Positions 1-6,916 of a DNA stretch of 64,000 bases are shown here, piece by piece (the stretch's first letter is position 1; every line of letters begins with the position of its first letter). A program made the position numbers and the translations under genes. The notes below the pieces were generated by a model. The model saw nothing but the letters and a program-made list of their open reading frames with translations. It was not told where the DNA came from and did not search any database. Source of the DNA: Halorubrum sodomense (lineage in GTDB: Archaea > Halobacteriota > Halobacteria > Halobacteriales > Haloferacaceae); assembly GCF_900111935.1 (NCBI RefSeq), contig NZ_FOYN01000001.1, positions 852,069 to 916,068 of the forward strand, given 5' to 3'.

Positions 1-2
1 AC

Positions 3-332
3 CACAATGTCGAGGGGTGGCTCCTCGGAATCCACTATCGGATAAACGCGCGGAGCAAGTCCACCACGGACGACGCCCCCGCCCCGAACAAGACGCCGCC
101 TATCGATGTCACACAGGTCCTGTGCGCGAGCATGGACCACGAGGACTGGGAGTACCGCGACGCCGAGGGCTCGAACCGGACGAACACCAGCGAGCTAAAG
201 GCGAAAGTCGGGCTTCACGAGATGCGGAAGAACCCGATCATCGAGATGGAGTCTGCGATTACCGGAGTGGGAGATCTCCTTCGAGAGTACAAACAGGCCC
301 ACGCTGAGTTCGACCCAGACTACTCGGTATAA
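3..332 (+). CDS. 3' end of an unknown gene, truncated by the window edge
   Basis: The frame is open from the window edge to a TAA at 330-332, giving 109 residues that lack a start, so the gene begins to the left. I do not recognise the family. The visible part is hydrophilic and its last third (KNPIIEMESAITGVGDLLREYKQ) reads as amphipathic helix. The codon use is less GC-extreme than in the chromosomal genes after 800, and the next small frame starts four bases later, which suggests an operon in an integrated element that ends near the tRNA-Val gene. An internal ATG at 132 would give only 66 residues; the open upstream frame makes that start less likely. Confidence 0.5.
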   Translation, partial: HNVEGWLLGIHYRINARSKSTTDDAPAPNKTPPIDVTQVLCASMDHEDWEYRDAEGSNRTNTSELKAKVGLHEMRKNPIIEMESAITGVGDLLREYKQAHAEFDPDYSV

Positions 333-336
333 CCGA

Positions 337-465
337 GTGGAAAAGCTCAGAGCGCAGCAGTACGCGCTGTTAAAAGACGGATATCCTGCGGGCGATGCTA
401 CCAAAATTGCGAGGAATCAAAAGTGGGTTGGGGCAGATTTGAACCTCAGTCACTCCGCTCGCTAG
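337..465 (+). CDS. small 42-residue frame running into the att-like repeat
   Basis: A GTG start lies four bases after the preceding stop. The protein begins VEKLRAQQYALLKDGYPAGD and continues ATKIARN, which looks like a helix-turn-helix segment of the sort seen in small DNA-binding or phage packaging proteins; that is a resemblance only. Its last 13 codons are read through the 424-445 copy of the tRNA 3' end, so the natural C-terminus was probably replaced when two attachment sites recombined. Codons such as TTA, AAA and ATT are atypical of the surrounding chromosome. It could be a truncated gene and not a functional one. Confidence 0.3.
   Translation: MEKLRAQQYALLKDGYPAGDATKIARNQKWVGADLNLSHSAR
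424..445 (-). repeat. att-like copy of the tRNA-Val 3' end
   Basis: These 22 bases match 556-577, the T-arm and acceptor end of the tRNA-Val gene, with a single mismatch (A435 against G567), in the same orientation. Duplicated tRNA 3' ends are the usual scar of site-specific integration by tyrosine recombinases. Only 110 bases separate the two copies, so this is either the inner end of an element to the left or a leftover of nested integrations. Confidence 0.6.
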
Positions 466-501
466 CGCTCGCTCCGTTCCCTGCTTCAAATCCGCGGCAC
501 C

Positions 502-555
502 ATTTTGTCGACACGGACCGCTCGCTGTCGCTCGCGGTTGCGGTGTCGACAAAAA
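502..555. repeat. inverted repeat directly downstream of tRNA-Val
   Basis: The arms at 502-514 (ATTTTGTCGACAC) and 543-555 are near-perfect reverse complements with a 28-base loop. The structure abuts the tRNA 3' end and lies between the two att-like copies. It may act as a terminator, since a T-run follows the tRNA on its own strand, or be part of a recombination site. Confidence 0.45.
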
Positions 556-630
556 TGGGTTGGGGCGGATTTGAACCGCCGGCCTCCTCCATGTCAAGGA
601 GGTGTCATAACCGGACTAGACTACCAACCC
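556..630 (-). tRNA. tRNA-Val (GAC anticodon)
   Basis: Reading the minus strand from 630, the acceptor arm GGGTTGG pairs with CCAACCC. The anticodon stem CCTCC/GGAGG closes a seven-base loop TTGACAT with anticodon GAC, which reads GUC valine codons. The T-arm is GGCGG-TTCAAAT-CCGCC. The discriminator is A, no CCA is encoded, and a run of five T follows at once. The gene is intact at 75 bases, and its 3' end is duplicated at 424-445. Confidence 0.95.
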
Positions 631-772
631 GCAGGGGCTTACTGACGCGTTTCGTCGTACCCGGGGGACGTAATTGAACCTTTCGTTTCGGGGATCCGGA
701 CGGGGTGAGTCACTACCCGCCGATCGGGCGACGGCGGGCCCCCGAAGCCGACGGCGCGCGAGGCTTTCGACC

Positions 773-780
773 GTTTTTAC
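773..780 (+). promoter_or_regulatory. TATA-like box for the M24-family gene
   Basis: GTTTTTAC lies 24-31 bases before the ATG at 804, the usual archaeal box spacing for a leaderless transcript. It supports 804 over the in-frame start at 705, because a start at 705 would put this box inside the gene. Confidence 0.5.
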
Positions 781-803
781 CCGCTCGCCGACAGTCCGTT
801 CGT

Positions 804-1970
804 ATGGTCGACCTCGCCGCCCGCACGGACAGGCTCGACGCGTACCTCGCGGAGCGCGGGCTCGAAGCGGTCTGGTTCGCTCGCCCCAACGGCTTCGCGT
901 GGCTCACCGGCGGCGACAACGTCGTCGACGCCGACGCGACGACGGGCGTCGCGGCCGCCGGCTACGACGGCGAACTCCGCGTCATCACCGACAACATCGA
1001 GGCGGACCGGCTCGCCGCGGAGGAGCTCCCGGACGCGTTCGCGGTCGAGTCGGTCCCGTGGTACGCCGACTCGCTCTCCGAGGCGGTCGCCGAGCGCTCG
1101 CCCGCCCCCGCGGCCGCGGACTTCGACGTGCCCGGCTTCGAGGCCGTCGACGGCAGCCGGCTCCGACAGCCACTCACCGACGACGACGTCGAGCGCTACC
1201 GCGAGCTGGGCCGCGAGGTCGCGGCCGCCGTCGAGACCGTCTGTCGGAACCTCGAACCCGAGGACCCCGAGTACGAGGTCGCGGCCGGCATCGACATCTC
1301 GCTCGCCTCCCGCGACGTGGACACGCCGGTCGTGCTCGTCGGCGGCGCGGACCGGGCGCAGGCGTTCCGTCACTACACGCCGACTGACGCCGCCCTCGGC
1401 GACTACGCGCTCGTGTCGGTCACCGCCGAGCGCGCGGGGCTGTACGCCTCGATGACGCGCACCGTCGCCTTCGACGCCCCCGACTGGTTCGAGGAGCGCC
1501 ACCGCGCCGCGGCGCGCGTCGAGGCGACCGCGGTCCGCGCCACCGAGGCCGCCGCGTCCGGGACGCTCTCGGGCGGTGAGGGCGCCGGCGGTGACGCCGC
1601 CGACAGCGACGCACCTGACCCCGACGCCCCCGACACCGCCGGCGACGTCTTCGAGGCCATCCAAGCGGCGTACGACGCGGTCGGCTTCGCGGACGAGTGG
1701 GAGAACCACCACCAGGGCGGCGCCGCCGGATTCGCCGGCCGGGAGTGGTTCGCGACCCCGGACGGCGACGAGGCGGTCCGGCGGCCGATGGGCTACGCGT
1801 GGAATCCGACGGTTCAGGGCACGAAAAGCGAAGACACCCACCTCGTCACGTCCGATCTGACCGAACGGCTCACGAAGACCGGTCGGTGGCCGACTCACGA
1901 GGTCGAACCGGTTGACGTCGCGGGGATCGAGGCCGAGCCCGTCGAGCTGGCGGCGCCGGTAATCCGGTAA
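804..1970 (+). CDS. degenerate M24 (pita-bread fold) peptidase homologue
   Basis: A 388-residue protein with the two-part layout of Xaa-Pro peptidases and creatinase: an N-terminal creatinase-like domain (about 1-125) and a C-terminal pita-bread domain. The C-terminal landmarks align with the family (LYASMTRTV, NHHQGG, SEDTHLVT), but the metal ligands are mostly lost: the two Asp positions are Ser205 and Ser216, and the Glu of the usual IEPG is Asn; only a His and the last Glu remain. An insert rich in Asp, Gly and Ala (about 254-276) interrupts the domain. It may be a metal-free hydrolase, as creatinase is, or a binding protein. It is convergent with the reductase that follows. Confidence 0.75.
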   Translation: MVDLAARTDRLDAYLAERGLEAVWFARPNGFAWLTGGDNVVDADATTGVAAAGYDGELRVITDNIEADRLAAEELPDAFAVESVPWYADSLSEAVAERSPAPAAADFDVPGFEAVDGSRLRQPLTDDDVERYRELGREVAAAVETVCRNLEPEDPEYEVAAGIDISLASRDVDTPVVLVGGADRAQAFRHYTPTDAALGDYALVSVTAERAGLYASMTRTVAFDAPDWFEERHRAAARVEATAVRATEAAASGTLSGGEGAGGDAADSDAPDPDAPDTAGDVFEAIQAAYDAVGFADEWENHHQGGAAGFAGREWFATPDGDEAVRRPMGYAWNPTVQGTKSEDTHLVTSDLTERLTKTGRWPTHEVEPVDVAGIEAEPVELAAPVIR

Positions 1971-2038
1971 CGGGACGGACTCGGCGGAGGACGCGCCGCC
2001 GCCGCCCGAACGCCGCACCGCGCCGCGCGAACGCGGCG

Positions 2039-3427
2039 TCAGTAGACGTACTCGCTCTCGTCGATGCCGACGTAGTCTTTCTTCACCCGGCGCTTGTTCC
2101 ACTTGTAGCCGAGCATGAGCTTCAGCGACTCCCAGCCGGAGCGGTACGGCTGCGAGAGGAGGCTGTCACCGGTCTCGGCGGCGAGCATCGCGTCGGCCGC
2201 GCCGATGACCCGGTTCCAGTCGTCCGGCTCGTACTCCGCGACCATGTCGGCCATCGTCACGTTGCGGACGGTCTCGTCGCCGATCGCCTCCTTCCAGCGG
2301 CGGTTGTACGCGGCGAGGTCGCCCTCGGCGGCGAGTTCGCCCGCGATCGCGCCGGTGCGGACCGCGACGTGGTCGCCGCCCTCGTGGAACGCCGAGGTCG
2401 TCCCCATCGCGCCGCCCGCGACCGCGATGCCGGCCTCGACCGGCGAGTCGATCGGTCGCGTCGACGAGATCGGGTAGGTCTCCGTCCCGTTCCGCTTCCC
2501 GGCGTCGTCGACGACGGGGAACTCCTCTTCGATGTCGTACTCGTCGCCGTACTGCCACTCTAAGAGCCGGCGGACGTACTCGCCGCCCCGCGGAATCGAC
2601 TCGTCGTCGGCGTCGAGCAGCGCGTACGCGTCGCGGTCGAACTCCTCGATGTCGAGTCCGATCGGCATCGTCAGCCCGACCCGACAGACGCGGTCCGCGT
2701 TCGGGAATATCCACGGGTAGGCGGTCTCGCCCGGCATCACGCCCCACCAGAAGACGAGGGCGTCGTTCACCTCCTCGAACACCGCCTCGGGGACGCGCCG
2801 GTACTCCTGGTACGCGATGTGGTTCGCGGTGCGGGAAGCGAGCCGGTCGGAGGCGGCCGCGTCCGCGGGCAGGTACTCGTCGAGGACCCGGTTGGTCACG
2901 GTTCGCTGCGGCCCGTCGGCGAGCACGACGAAGTCTGCGCCCACGGTCCCGCCGTCCGCGAGTTCGAGCGTGTGGCGCGGCTCCTCGTCACCGGATCCGA
3001 CCGAGAGGTCGGTGTCGACGCCGCGGACGGAGGTCCCGGCACGGTACTCGGCGCCGGCCTCCTCGGCGCGGTCGCGGAGCCAGTCGTCGAAGCGTGCGCG
3101 GTGGAAGGTGTACCCGAACTTGTCGTACGAGGAGTCGATCCCGGTCGAGGTGAGCGTCGCGGACTCGTCGGGGCCGCGGAACTCGGCGCGGTTCAGCTCG
3201 CGCTGGACGACCCCGTCGCCGAACTCGTCGGGGTGGATCCCCATGATGTCGACCCAGTAATCCAAGATTCCGGCCGCGTCGGTCGAGTCGGGACCGAGCC
3301 CCTCGCGGTCGGCTCGGGGGACTCCCTTCTCGAGGACCAGGGCGTCCGCTCCGCCGGTCGCGGCGGCGTGCGCCGCGGACGACCCGGTCGGCCCGCCGCC
3401 CACGATCGCGACGTCTACGCGTTCCAT
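2039..3427 (-). CDS. geranylgeranyl reductase family FAD-dependent oxidoreductase
   Basis: A 462-residue flavoprotein. The N-terminus has a dinucleotide-binding motif (VAIVGGGPTGSSAA) for FAD, followed about 35 residues later by an acidic residue in VLEKG. The middle carries a second FAD contact (FVVLADGPQRTV) and the C-terminal third a GGAMGTTSAFHEGG segment, as in digeranylgeranylglycerophospholipid reductases that saturate archaeal isoprenoid chains. Haloarchaea carry several paralogues, so the substrate could be a lipid, menaquinone or carotenoid chain. A TATA-like ATTTAATA lies about 25-30 bases before the start (near 3452-3459). AIM24 lies upstream on the same strand, 154 bases away. 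Confidence 0.8.
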   Translation of the reverse strand: MERVDVAIVGGGPTGSSAAHAAATGGADALVLEKGVPRADREGLGPDSTDAAGILDYWVDIMGIHPDEFGDGVVQRELNRAEFRGPDESATLTSTGIDSSYDKFGYTFHRARFDDWLRDRAEEAGAEYRAGTSVRGVDTDLSVGSGDEEPRHTLELADGGTVGADFVVLADGPQRTVTNRVLDEYLPADAAASDRLASRTANHIAYQEYRRVPEAVFEEVNDALVFWWGVMPGETAYPWIFPNADRVCRVGLTMPIGLDIEEFDRDAYALLDADDESIPRGGEYVRRLLEWQYGDEYDIEEEFPVVDDAGKRNGTETYPISSTRPIDSPVEAGIAVAGGAMGTTSAFHEGGDHVAVRTGAIAGELAAEGDLAAYNRRWKEAIGDETVRNVTMADMVAEYEPDDWNRVIGAADAMLAAETGDSLLSQPYRSGWESLKLMLGYKWNKRRVKKDYVGIDESEYVY

Positions 3428-3581
3428 ACCCCGAGAGGTTCCCGTCCGGCTATTAAATTCACGGTCCGTTGCGGCACGACGTCGCTTTCGCGGTGTCGGT
3501 TTCGTTCGAATCTCCGCGTTCAGGCCGGCCGCCGATCGGTCGGAACCGGTGGGTGTCCGATCCCTTCGGAGCGGCGCCGTC

Positions 3582-4238
3582 TCAGACGTGCTCCTCGTGC
3601 GGTTGGACCACGACGAAGCCGCCGGCGCCGTCGAAGCGCATCTGGTAGCGCTCGCCCGACTCCTGGCCCACCATGTCGGAGAGGCTCCGGTTGACCTCCA
3701 CGTCCGGGGAGGTGCCGCTCCACGCGACGGTCGCGCTCGGATCGGTCGCCACCGGCGGTTCCAAGACGATCGGGTCGCCGTGGGTGGTGAGCGCGGCGTA
3801 CCCCGGCCCTTCGAGGTAGACGTTGCTGAAGCCGCCCGCGAACGCTCCGGCGAGGCTGTCGATGGTGCTGATCTCGTAGGTGAGCGACTCCTCGAACGCG
3901 AGCACGTCCTCGCCGTTGACCGTGATCGACTCGTCGGCGCCGAGTTCGACCACCTGTACCTTCTTGCCGTTGTCCGCGAAGTAGACGTGACCGTCGCCCT
4001 CGACGGCCATGATCGGCGTCCCTTCGCCGGTCGCGGACTGCTTGAGGAATCCGGTGATACCCCCTTCCGCGGAGGCCTTCCCGGTGAACGAGACGTCGCC
4101 CGTGTACGCGACCATCGAGCCCGCCTTCGCCATGACGGTGCCGGCGACCTCGACGTCGAGGGTGTAGCTGTTCTCGCGCTGGAACGGTTCCGCGCTGTCG
4201 GTCGGTGCGTTCTCCGCGGTGAACTGATCGAGATTCAT
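3582..4238 (-). CDS. AIM24 family protein
   Basis: A 218-residue protein of the AIM24/TIGR00266 family, built of beta-strands in a pseudo-repeated fold. Typical features are the opening YTLDVEVAGTVMAKAGSMVAY, here split as YTLDVEVAG and VMAKAGSMVAY, a glycine-rich stretch near 58-63, and ALTTHGDPI late in the chain. There are no signal peptide and no membrane helices, so it should be cytoplasmic. The biochemical role of prokaryotic members is unsettled. A perfect-arm palindrome sits just upstream of the start and may be an operator. Confidence 0.85.
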   Translation of the reverse strand: MNLDQFTAENAPTDSAEPFQRENSYTLDVEVAGTVMAKAGSMVAYTGDVSFTGKASAEGGITGFLKQSATGEGTPIMAVEGDGHVYFADNGKKVQVVELGADESITVNGEDVLAFEESLTYEISTIDSLAGAFAGGFSNVYLEGPGYAALTTHGDPIVLEPPVATDPSATVAWSGTSPDVEVNRSLSDMVGQESGERYQMRFDGAGGFVVVQPHEEHV

Positions 4239-4248
4239 GGTGCGGGGA

Positions 4249-4266
4249 CCGAACCGTTCGGTTCGG
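4249..4266. promoter_or_regulatory. palindrome over the AIM24 promoter region
   Basis: CCGAACCG-TT-CGGTTCGG has perfect 8-base arms with a 2-base centre. It lies 11-28 bases before the AIM24 ATG, where the core promoter and transcript start of a leaderless gene would be. A dimeric repressor bound here would block transcription; this is inferred from position and symmetry. Confidence 0.4.
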
Positions 4267-4350
4267 CTACATGAGGGTTCCGCGCTATGGCTTAAGAATG
4301 TACGGGCTGCGTGCGAACGTTTGGCAGGGATCGGACGGTGCCGCGGTCGG

Positions 4351-5016
4351 TCAGTACACGACCAGCGAGAGGTACAGCTGTCCGATTCCCGCGGCGATCA
4401 TCACGGCGCCCGCGATCCGTTTCAGCAGGCCGGCGTGCGCCATCACCCGATTGGCGTTGCTGATGAGACCGACGCCGGTCGCGACGGTCGTCGCGGCCAT
4501 CAGGACCGCGACGGTGCCCGCGTAGACGGCGACGACGAGAACAGCCGCCTCCGACGGGAGGGCGATCGCGCGGGCGACGACGCCCAGGAACACCGGCGCC
4601 ACGCAACCGGCCCCGGCCAGCGCGTACCCCGCCCCGAAGACGCCGAAGCCGAACACGCCGGTGCGTCGCTGCGGCAGCGGTACGGACACCGACGGCGCGC
4701 GCCCGGCGACCACGAGCAGTCCGAAGGCGATCAACAGCCCGCCGACGAACGTCTCGAAGACGGTGATGTTCGACAGCGTCGAGTAACCGATCCGGACGGT
4801 GGCGCCGGCGAGCAGCGCGAACGTCGCCAGCACGCCGACCGCGGCCGCGACGCCGCGAACTCCGGCGCCGAGGACGGACGCGGAGTCGGCGTCGACGGAG
4901 TTCACGTAGAAACCGACGTACCCCGGCAGGAGGGGGTACGCGCACGGGGAGAAGAACGTCGCCACGCCCGCGGTCACGGCGAACGGGACGTTCGTCGCGA
5001 GCGAGACGTCCGTCAT
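4351..5016 (-). CDS. ccdA: CcdA/DsbD-type transmembrane thiol transporter
   Basis: A 221-residue membrane protein with about six helices. It has the paired redox cysteines of the CcdA family: Cys25 in FFSPCAYPLLPGY and Cys138 in AGAGCVAP. Proteins of this family pass electrons from cytoplasmic thioredoxin to extracytoplasmic thioredoxin-like proteins that mature cytochromes and copper centres. It is the last gene of an operon with a SCO1 homologue and a TlpA homologue, 36 bases after the TlpA stop, which fits that role: it would recharge the TlpA partner. Confidence 0.88.
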   Translation of the reverse strand: MTDVSLATNVPFAVTAGVATFFSPCAYPLLPGYVGFYVNSVDADSASVLGAGVRGVAAAVGVLATFALLAGATVRIGYSTLSNITVFETFVGGLLIAFGLLVVAGRAPSVSVPLPQRRTGVFGFGVFGAGYALAGAGCVAPVFLGVVARAIALPSEAAVLVVAVYAGTVAVLMAATTVATGVGLISNANRVMAHAGLLKRIAGAVMIAAGIGQLYLSLVVY

Positions 5017-5052
5017 CGGCGGGCCCGTCCGTTCATCGATCGGCCCGCCCCG

Positions 5053-5598
5053 TCATCGGTCGATCGCTCGCCGGATTCCCTCGACGAACTCCTCGGCCGT
5101 GTGGGTCCCGGAGGTCGCCCAGCGGACGCGTCCCGAGGCGTCGATGGCGCGCGCGCTGGGGTACTTACCGACGTTGAGCCGCGCCGCGAGCACGGCGGTC
5201 ACGTCGGCGGCGACGAGCCAGTCGCCGCCGTGTTTCGTCCACCAGTCGACTATCGTCTCCTCGCTGACCGCGCCGCCGACGGGCTCCGTCGTCACCGAAA
5301 CGAACAACACTTCGTCGCCGATCCGATCGTGGGCCGCCGCCAGGGCCGGCATCTGCTCGGCACAGGGCGGACACCACGTCCCGAAGAAGTCGACGAACGT
5401 GGGCCGGTCTGGCGCCGGGATCGTCACCTCGCCGTCGCGGCTCCCGGGCGCGTCGACCGTGTCGAGCGTCACCGGTTCGATCGGCTCGGGCGCTTCCTCG
5501 CCGCCGAGCGCGTTCGGTACCCCGCCGGTCGCGACGGCGCCCGCGCCGCCGAGGACCCCGACGCTCGCGAGCCCGGCCAGCAGGTGCCGTCGCCTCAC
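5053..5598 (-). CDS. TlpA-like exported thioredoxin-fold protein
   Basis: A 181-residue protein starting at a GTG whose GTGA overlaps the stop of the SCO1 gene, so the two are translationally coupled. The N-terminus (VRRRHLLAGLASVGVLGG) is a short Tat-like or anchor signal. The thioredoxin motif FFGTWCPPC (Cys76, Cys79) follows, and a KYPSARAIDASG segment holds the cis-Pro region. It probably reduces disulfides on the extracytoplasmic face in haem-copper oxidase or cytochrome assembly, receiving electrons from CcdA downstream. A longer frame upstream overlaps SCO1 fully and is rejected. Confidence 0.85.
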   Translation of the reverse strand: MRRRHLLAGLASVGVLGGAGAVATGGVPNALGGEEAPEPIEPVTLDTVDAPGSRDGEVTIPAPDRPTFVDFFGTWCPPCAEQMPALAAAHDRIGDEVLFVSVTTEPVGGAVSEETIVDWWTKHGGDWLVAADVTAVLAARLNVGKYPSARAIDASGRVRWATSGTHTAEEFVEGIRRAIDR

Positions 5599-6305
5599 GC
5601 CGTCACCACCCGTCGGAAGTCGCCGACGATCCGTTCGACGTCGGTGGCCGGGCCGCGCGGGTACGCCCGTTCGACGATTCCCCGCTTGTTGACGAGGAGG
5701 ATGAGCCCGTAGTGCGGGAACGTGTACTCCAGATTCTCGTATTGGTCGTTCTCGTCCGGGTACTTCTCGATCTTCAGCCCGAAGTTCTCCATCATCAGCT
5801 CCTTTCCCGCCTCGTAGCTCTCCGGCCGAAGGAAGTGCCAGTTCCCGGCGTCGAGGTCGACCCCGCGCCGGGCGGCGTACTCGCGGAGGACCTCGGCGGT
5901 GTCGCGCTCGGGGTCGAAGGTGAGCGGGAGGAACGCGGCCTCGTCGCCGAACCCCTGCTCGGCCGCGACCTCTTGGGCGCGCCGGAGCCGGAGGATGAGC
6001 GCCGGGCAGACGCCGTCGGGACAGCTCGTGTAAAAGGAGGTCCACAGGAACGCGCGCTCGCCCTCGAACTGCGCCGTGGATATCTCCTCTCCCGAAATCG
6101 GGTCGGGAACGCTGAACTCGGGCATCTCGTCGCCGTGGATCGGGTGGACCGGATCGCCGCGGGTCTGCTCCGGGGGCCCTAGGACCGTCCCGTCGTCGCC
6201 GAGGAGGCCAGTGTCTCCGATAACGCCGGCACAGCCGGCGGTAGCGGTCGCGCCGGCGGCGGCGCCGGTCGCGGCGAGCGAGCGGAGGAAGTGGCGGCGG
6301 TCCAT
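5595..6305 (-). CDS. SCO1/SenC copper chaperone, Tat lipoprotein
   Basis: A 236-residue protein beginning MDRRHFLRSLAATG, a Tat signal, with a lipobox TAGC (Cys25), so it should be a lipid-anchored extracytoplasmic protein. SCO proteins insert copper into the CuA site of cytochrome c oxidase. The copper-binding region reads SCPDGVCP (Cys95, Cys100) with His198 in FPHYG. Classical SCO proteins have CxxxC; here there is one extra residue (CPDGVC). It heads the SCO1-TlpA-CcdA operon and is divergent from cspA. I chose 6305 because it puts the Tat motif at the N-terminus. Confidence 0.88.
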   Translation of the reverse strand: MDRRHFLRSLAATGAAAGATATAGCAGVIGDTGLLGDDGTVLGPPEQTRGDPVHPIHGDEMPEFSVPDPISGEEISTAQFEGERAFLWTSFYTSCPDGVCPALILRLRRAQEVAAEQGFGDEAAFLPLTFDPERDTAEVLREYAARRGVDLDAGNWHFLRPESYEAGKELMMENFGLKIEKYPDENDQYENLEYTFPHYGLILLVNKRGIVERAYPRGPATDVERIVGDFRRVVTA

Positions 6306-6513
6306 GTTGTCGTCGAAACTACGTGGTCGCTCGTAAATGAACCCCGCGCCTGGTGGCGCGCAGTGAACACGACCGGGAGAGTTCGAACATCGACCGTAGC
6401 GGCCAGAGACGAGGCGGTATTCGGGGTTTCTCGGATAGACGAACGTCCGGAACCTCCGTGGTACCGCGACCCTCGCAAGGGTTATCCCCGAACGGGCTGT
6501 ACGTATATTCGCA

Positions 6514-6720
6514 ATGGCAAACGGTAAGGTTGATTTCTTCAACGACACTGGCGGCTACGGTTTCATCTCGACTGACGACGGCGACCTCGACGACGACGAA
6601 GACGTGTTCTTCCACATGGAAGACGTCGGCGGCCCGGACCTCGAGGAGGGTCAGGAAGTGGAATTCGACATCGAATCGTCCCCCAAGGGACCCCGCGCGA
6701 CGAACCTCGTCCGCAACTAA
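6514..6720 (+). CDS. cspA: cold-shock domain protein
   Basis: A 68-residue single cold-shock domain with both RNA-binding motifs, RNP1-like GGYGFI and RNP2-like DVFFHM, separated by an acidic loop (DDGDLDDDED). It is an OB-fold single-stranded nucleic acid binding protein, probably an RNA chaperone. The loop and overall acidity are halophilic adaptations. A TTAT element near 6480 sits at the expected distance for a leaderless transcript. It is divergent from the SCO1 operon, with 208 bases shared. Confidence 0.92.
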   Translation: MANGKVDFFNDTGGYGFISTDDGDLDDDEDVFFHMEDVGGPDLEEGQEVEFDIESSPKGPRATNLVRN

Positions 6721-6820
6721 CCCCCACGTAGCGGACGACGCGTCCGCACGCACTACCGGATTTCGGCCGTCGCTCGACGCGATCGACGCCTATCTCCGCT
6801 TCTTTCACACTTATCACACA

Positions 6821-6871
6821 CCGACGAGCGGCGGCCCCATCCGACGAGCGGCGATTCTCCCCCGACGAGCG
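6821..6871 (+). repeat. three direct copies of CCGACGAGCG upstream of radB
   Basis: Copies start at 6821, 6841 and 6862, that is every 20-21 bases or about two helical turns, so they would present the same face of the DNA. The last copy ends 14 bases before the radB TATA box. The spacing suggests protein-binding iterons, though the motif is short and GC-rich. Confidence 0.4.
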
Positions 6872-6884
6872 ACGCGATCGACCG

Positions 6885-6892
6885 TTTAAATA
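6885..6892 (+). promoter_or_regulatory. TATA box of radB
   Basis: TTTAAATA lies 25-32 bases before the GTG start at 6917, ideal for a leaderless archaeal transcript, and is the main support for that GTG start. Confidence 0.7.
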
Positions 6893-6916
6893 CGAACGCG
6901 AGCGAAGCTCTCGCTA

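Noticed and set aside
777-2102. Long minus-strand open frame opposite the M24 gene
   Set aside because: Arg/Gly/Val-rich composition typical of antisense frames in high-GC DNA; the plus-strand gene has clear family motifs.
4237-5712. 491-codon plus-strand frame across ccdA and tlpA
   Set aside because: Low-complexity Arg/Asp/Gly composition and full overlap with well-supported minus-strand genes.
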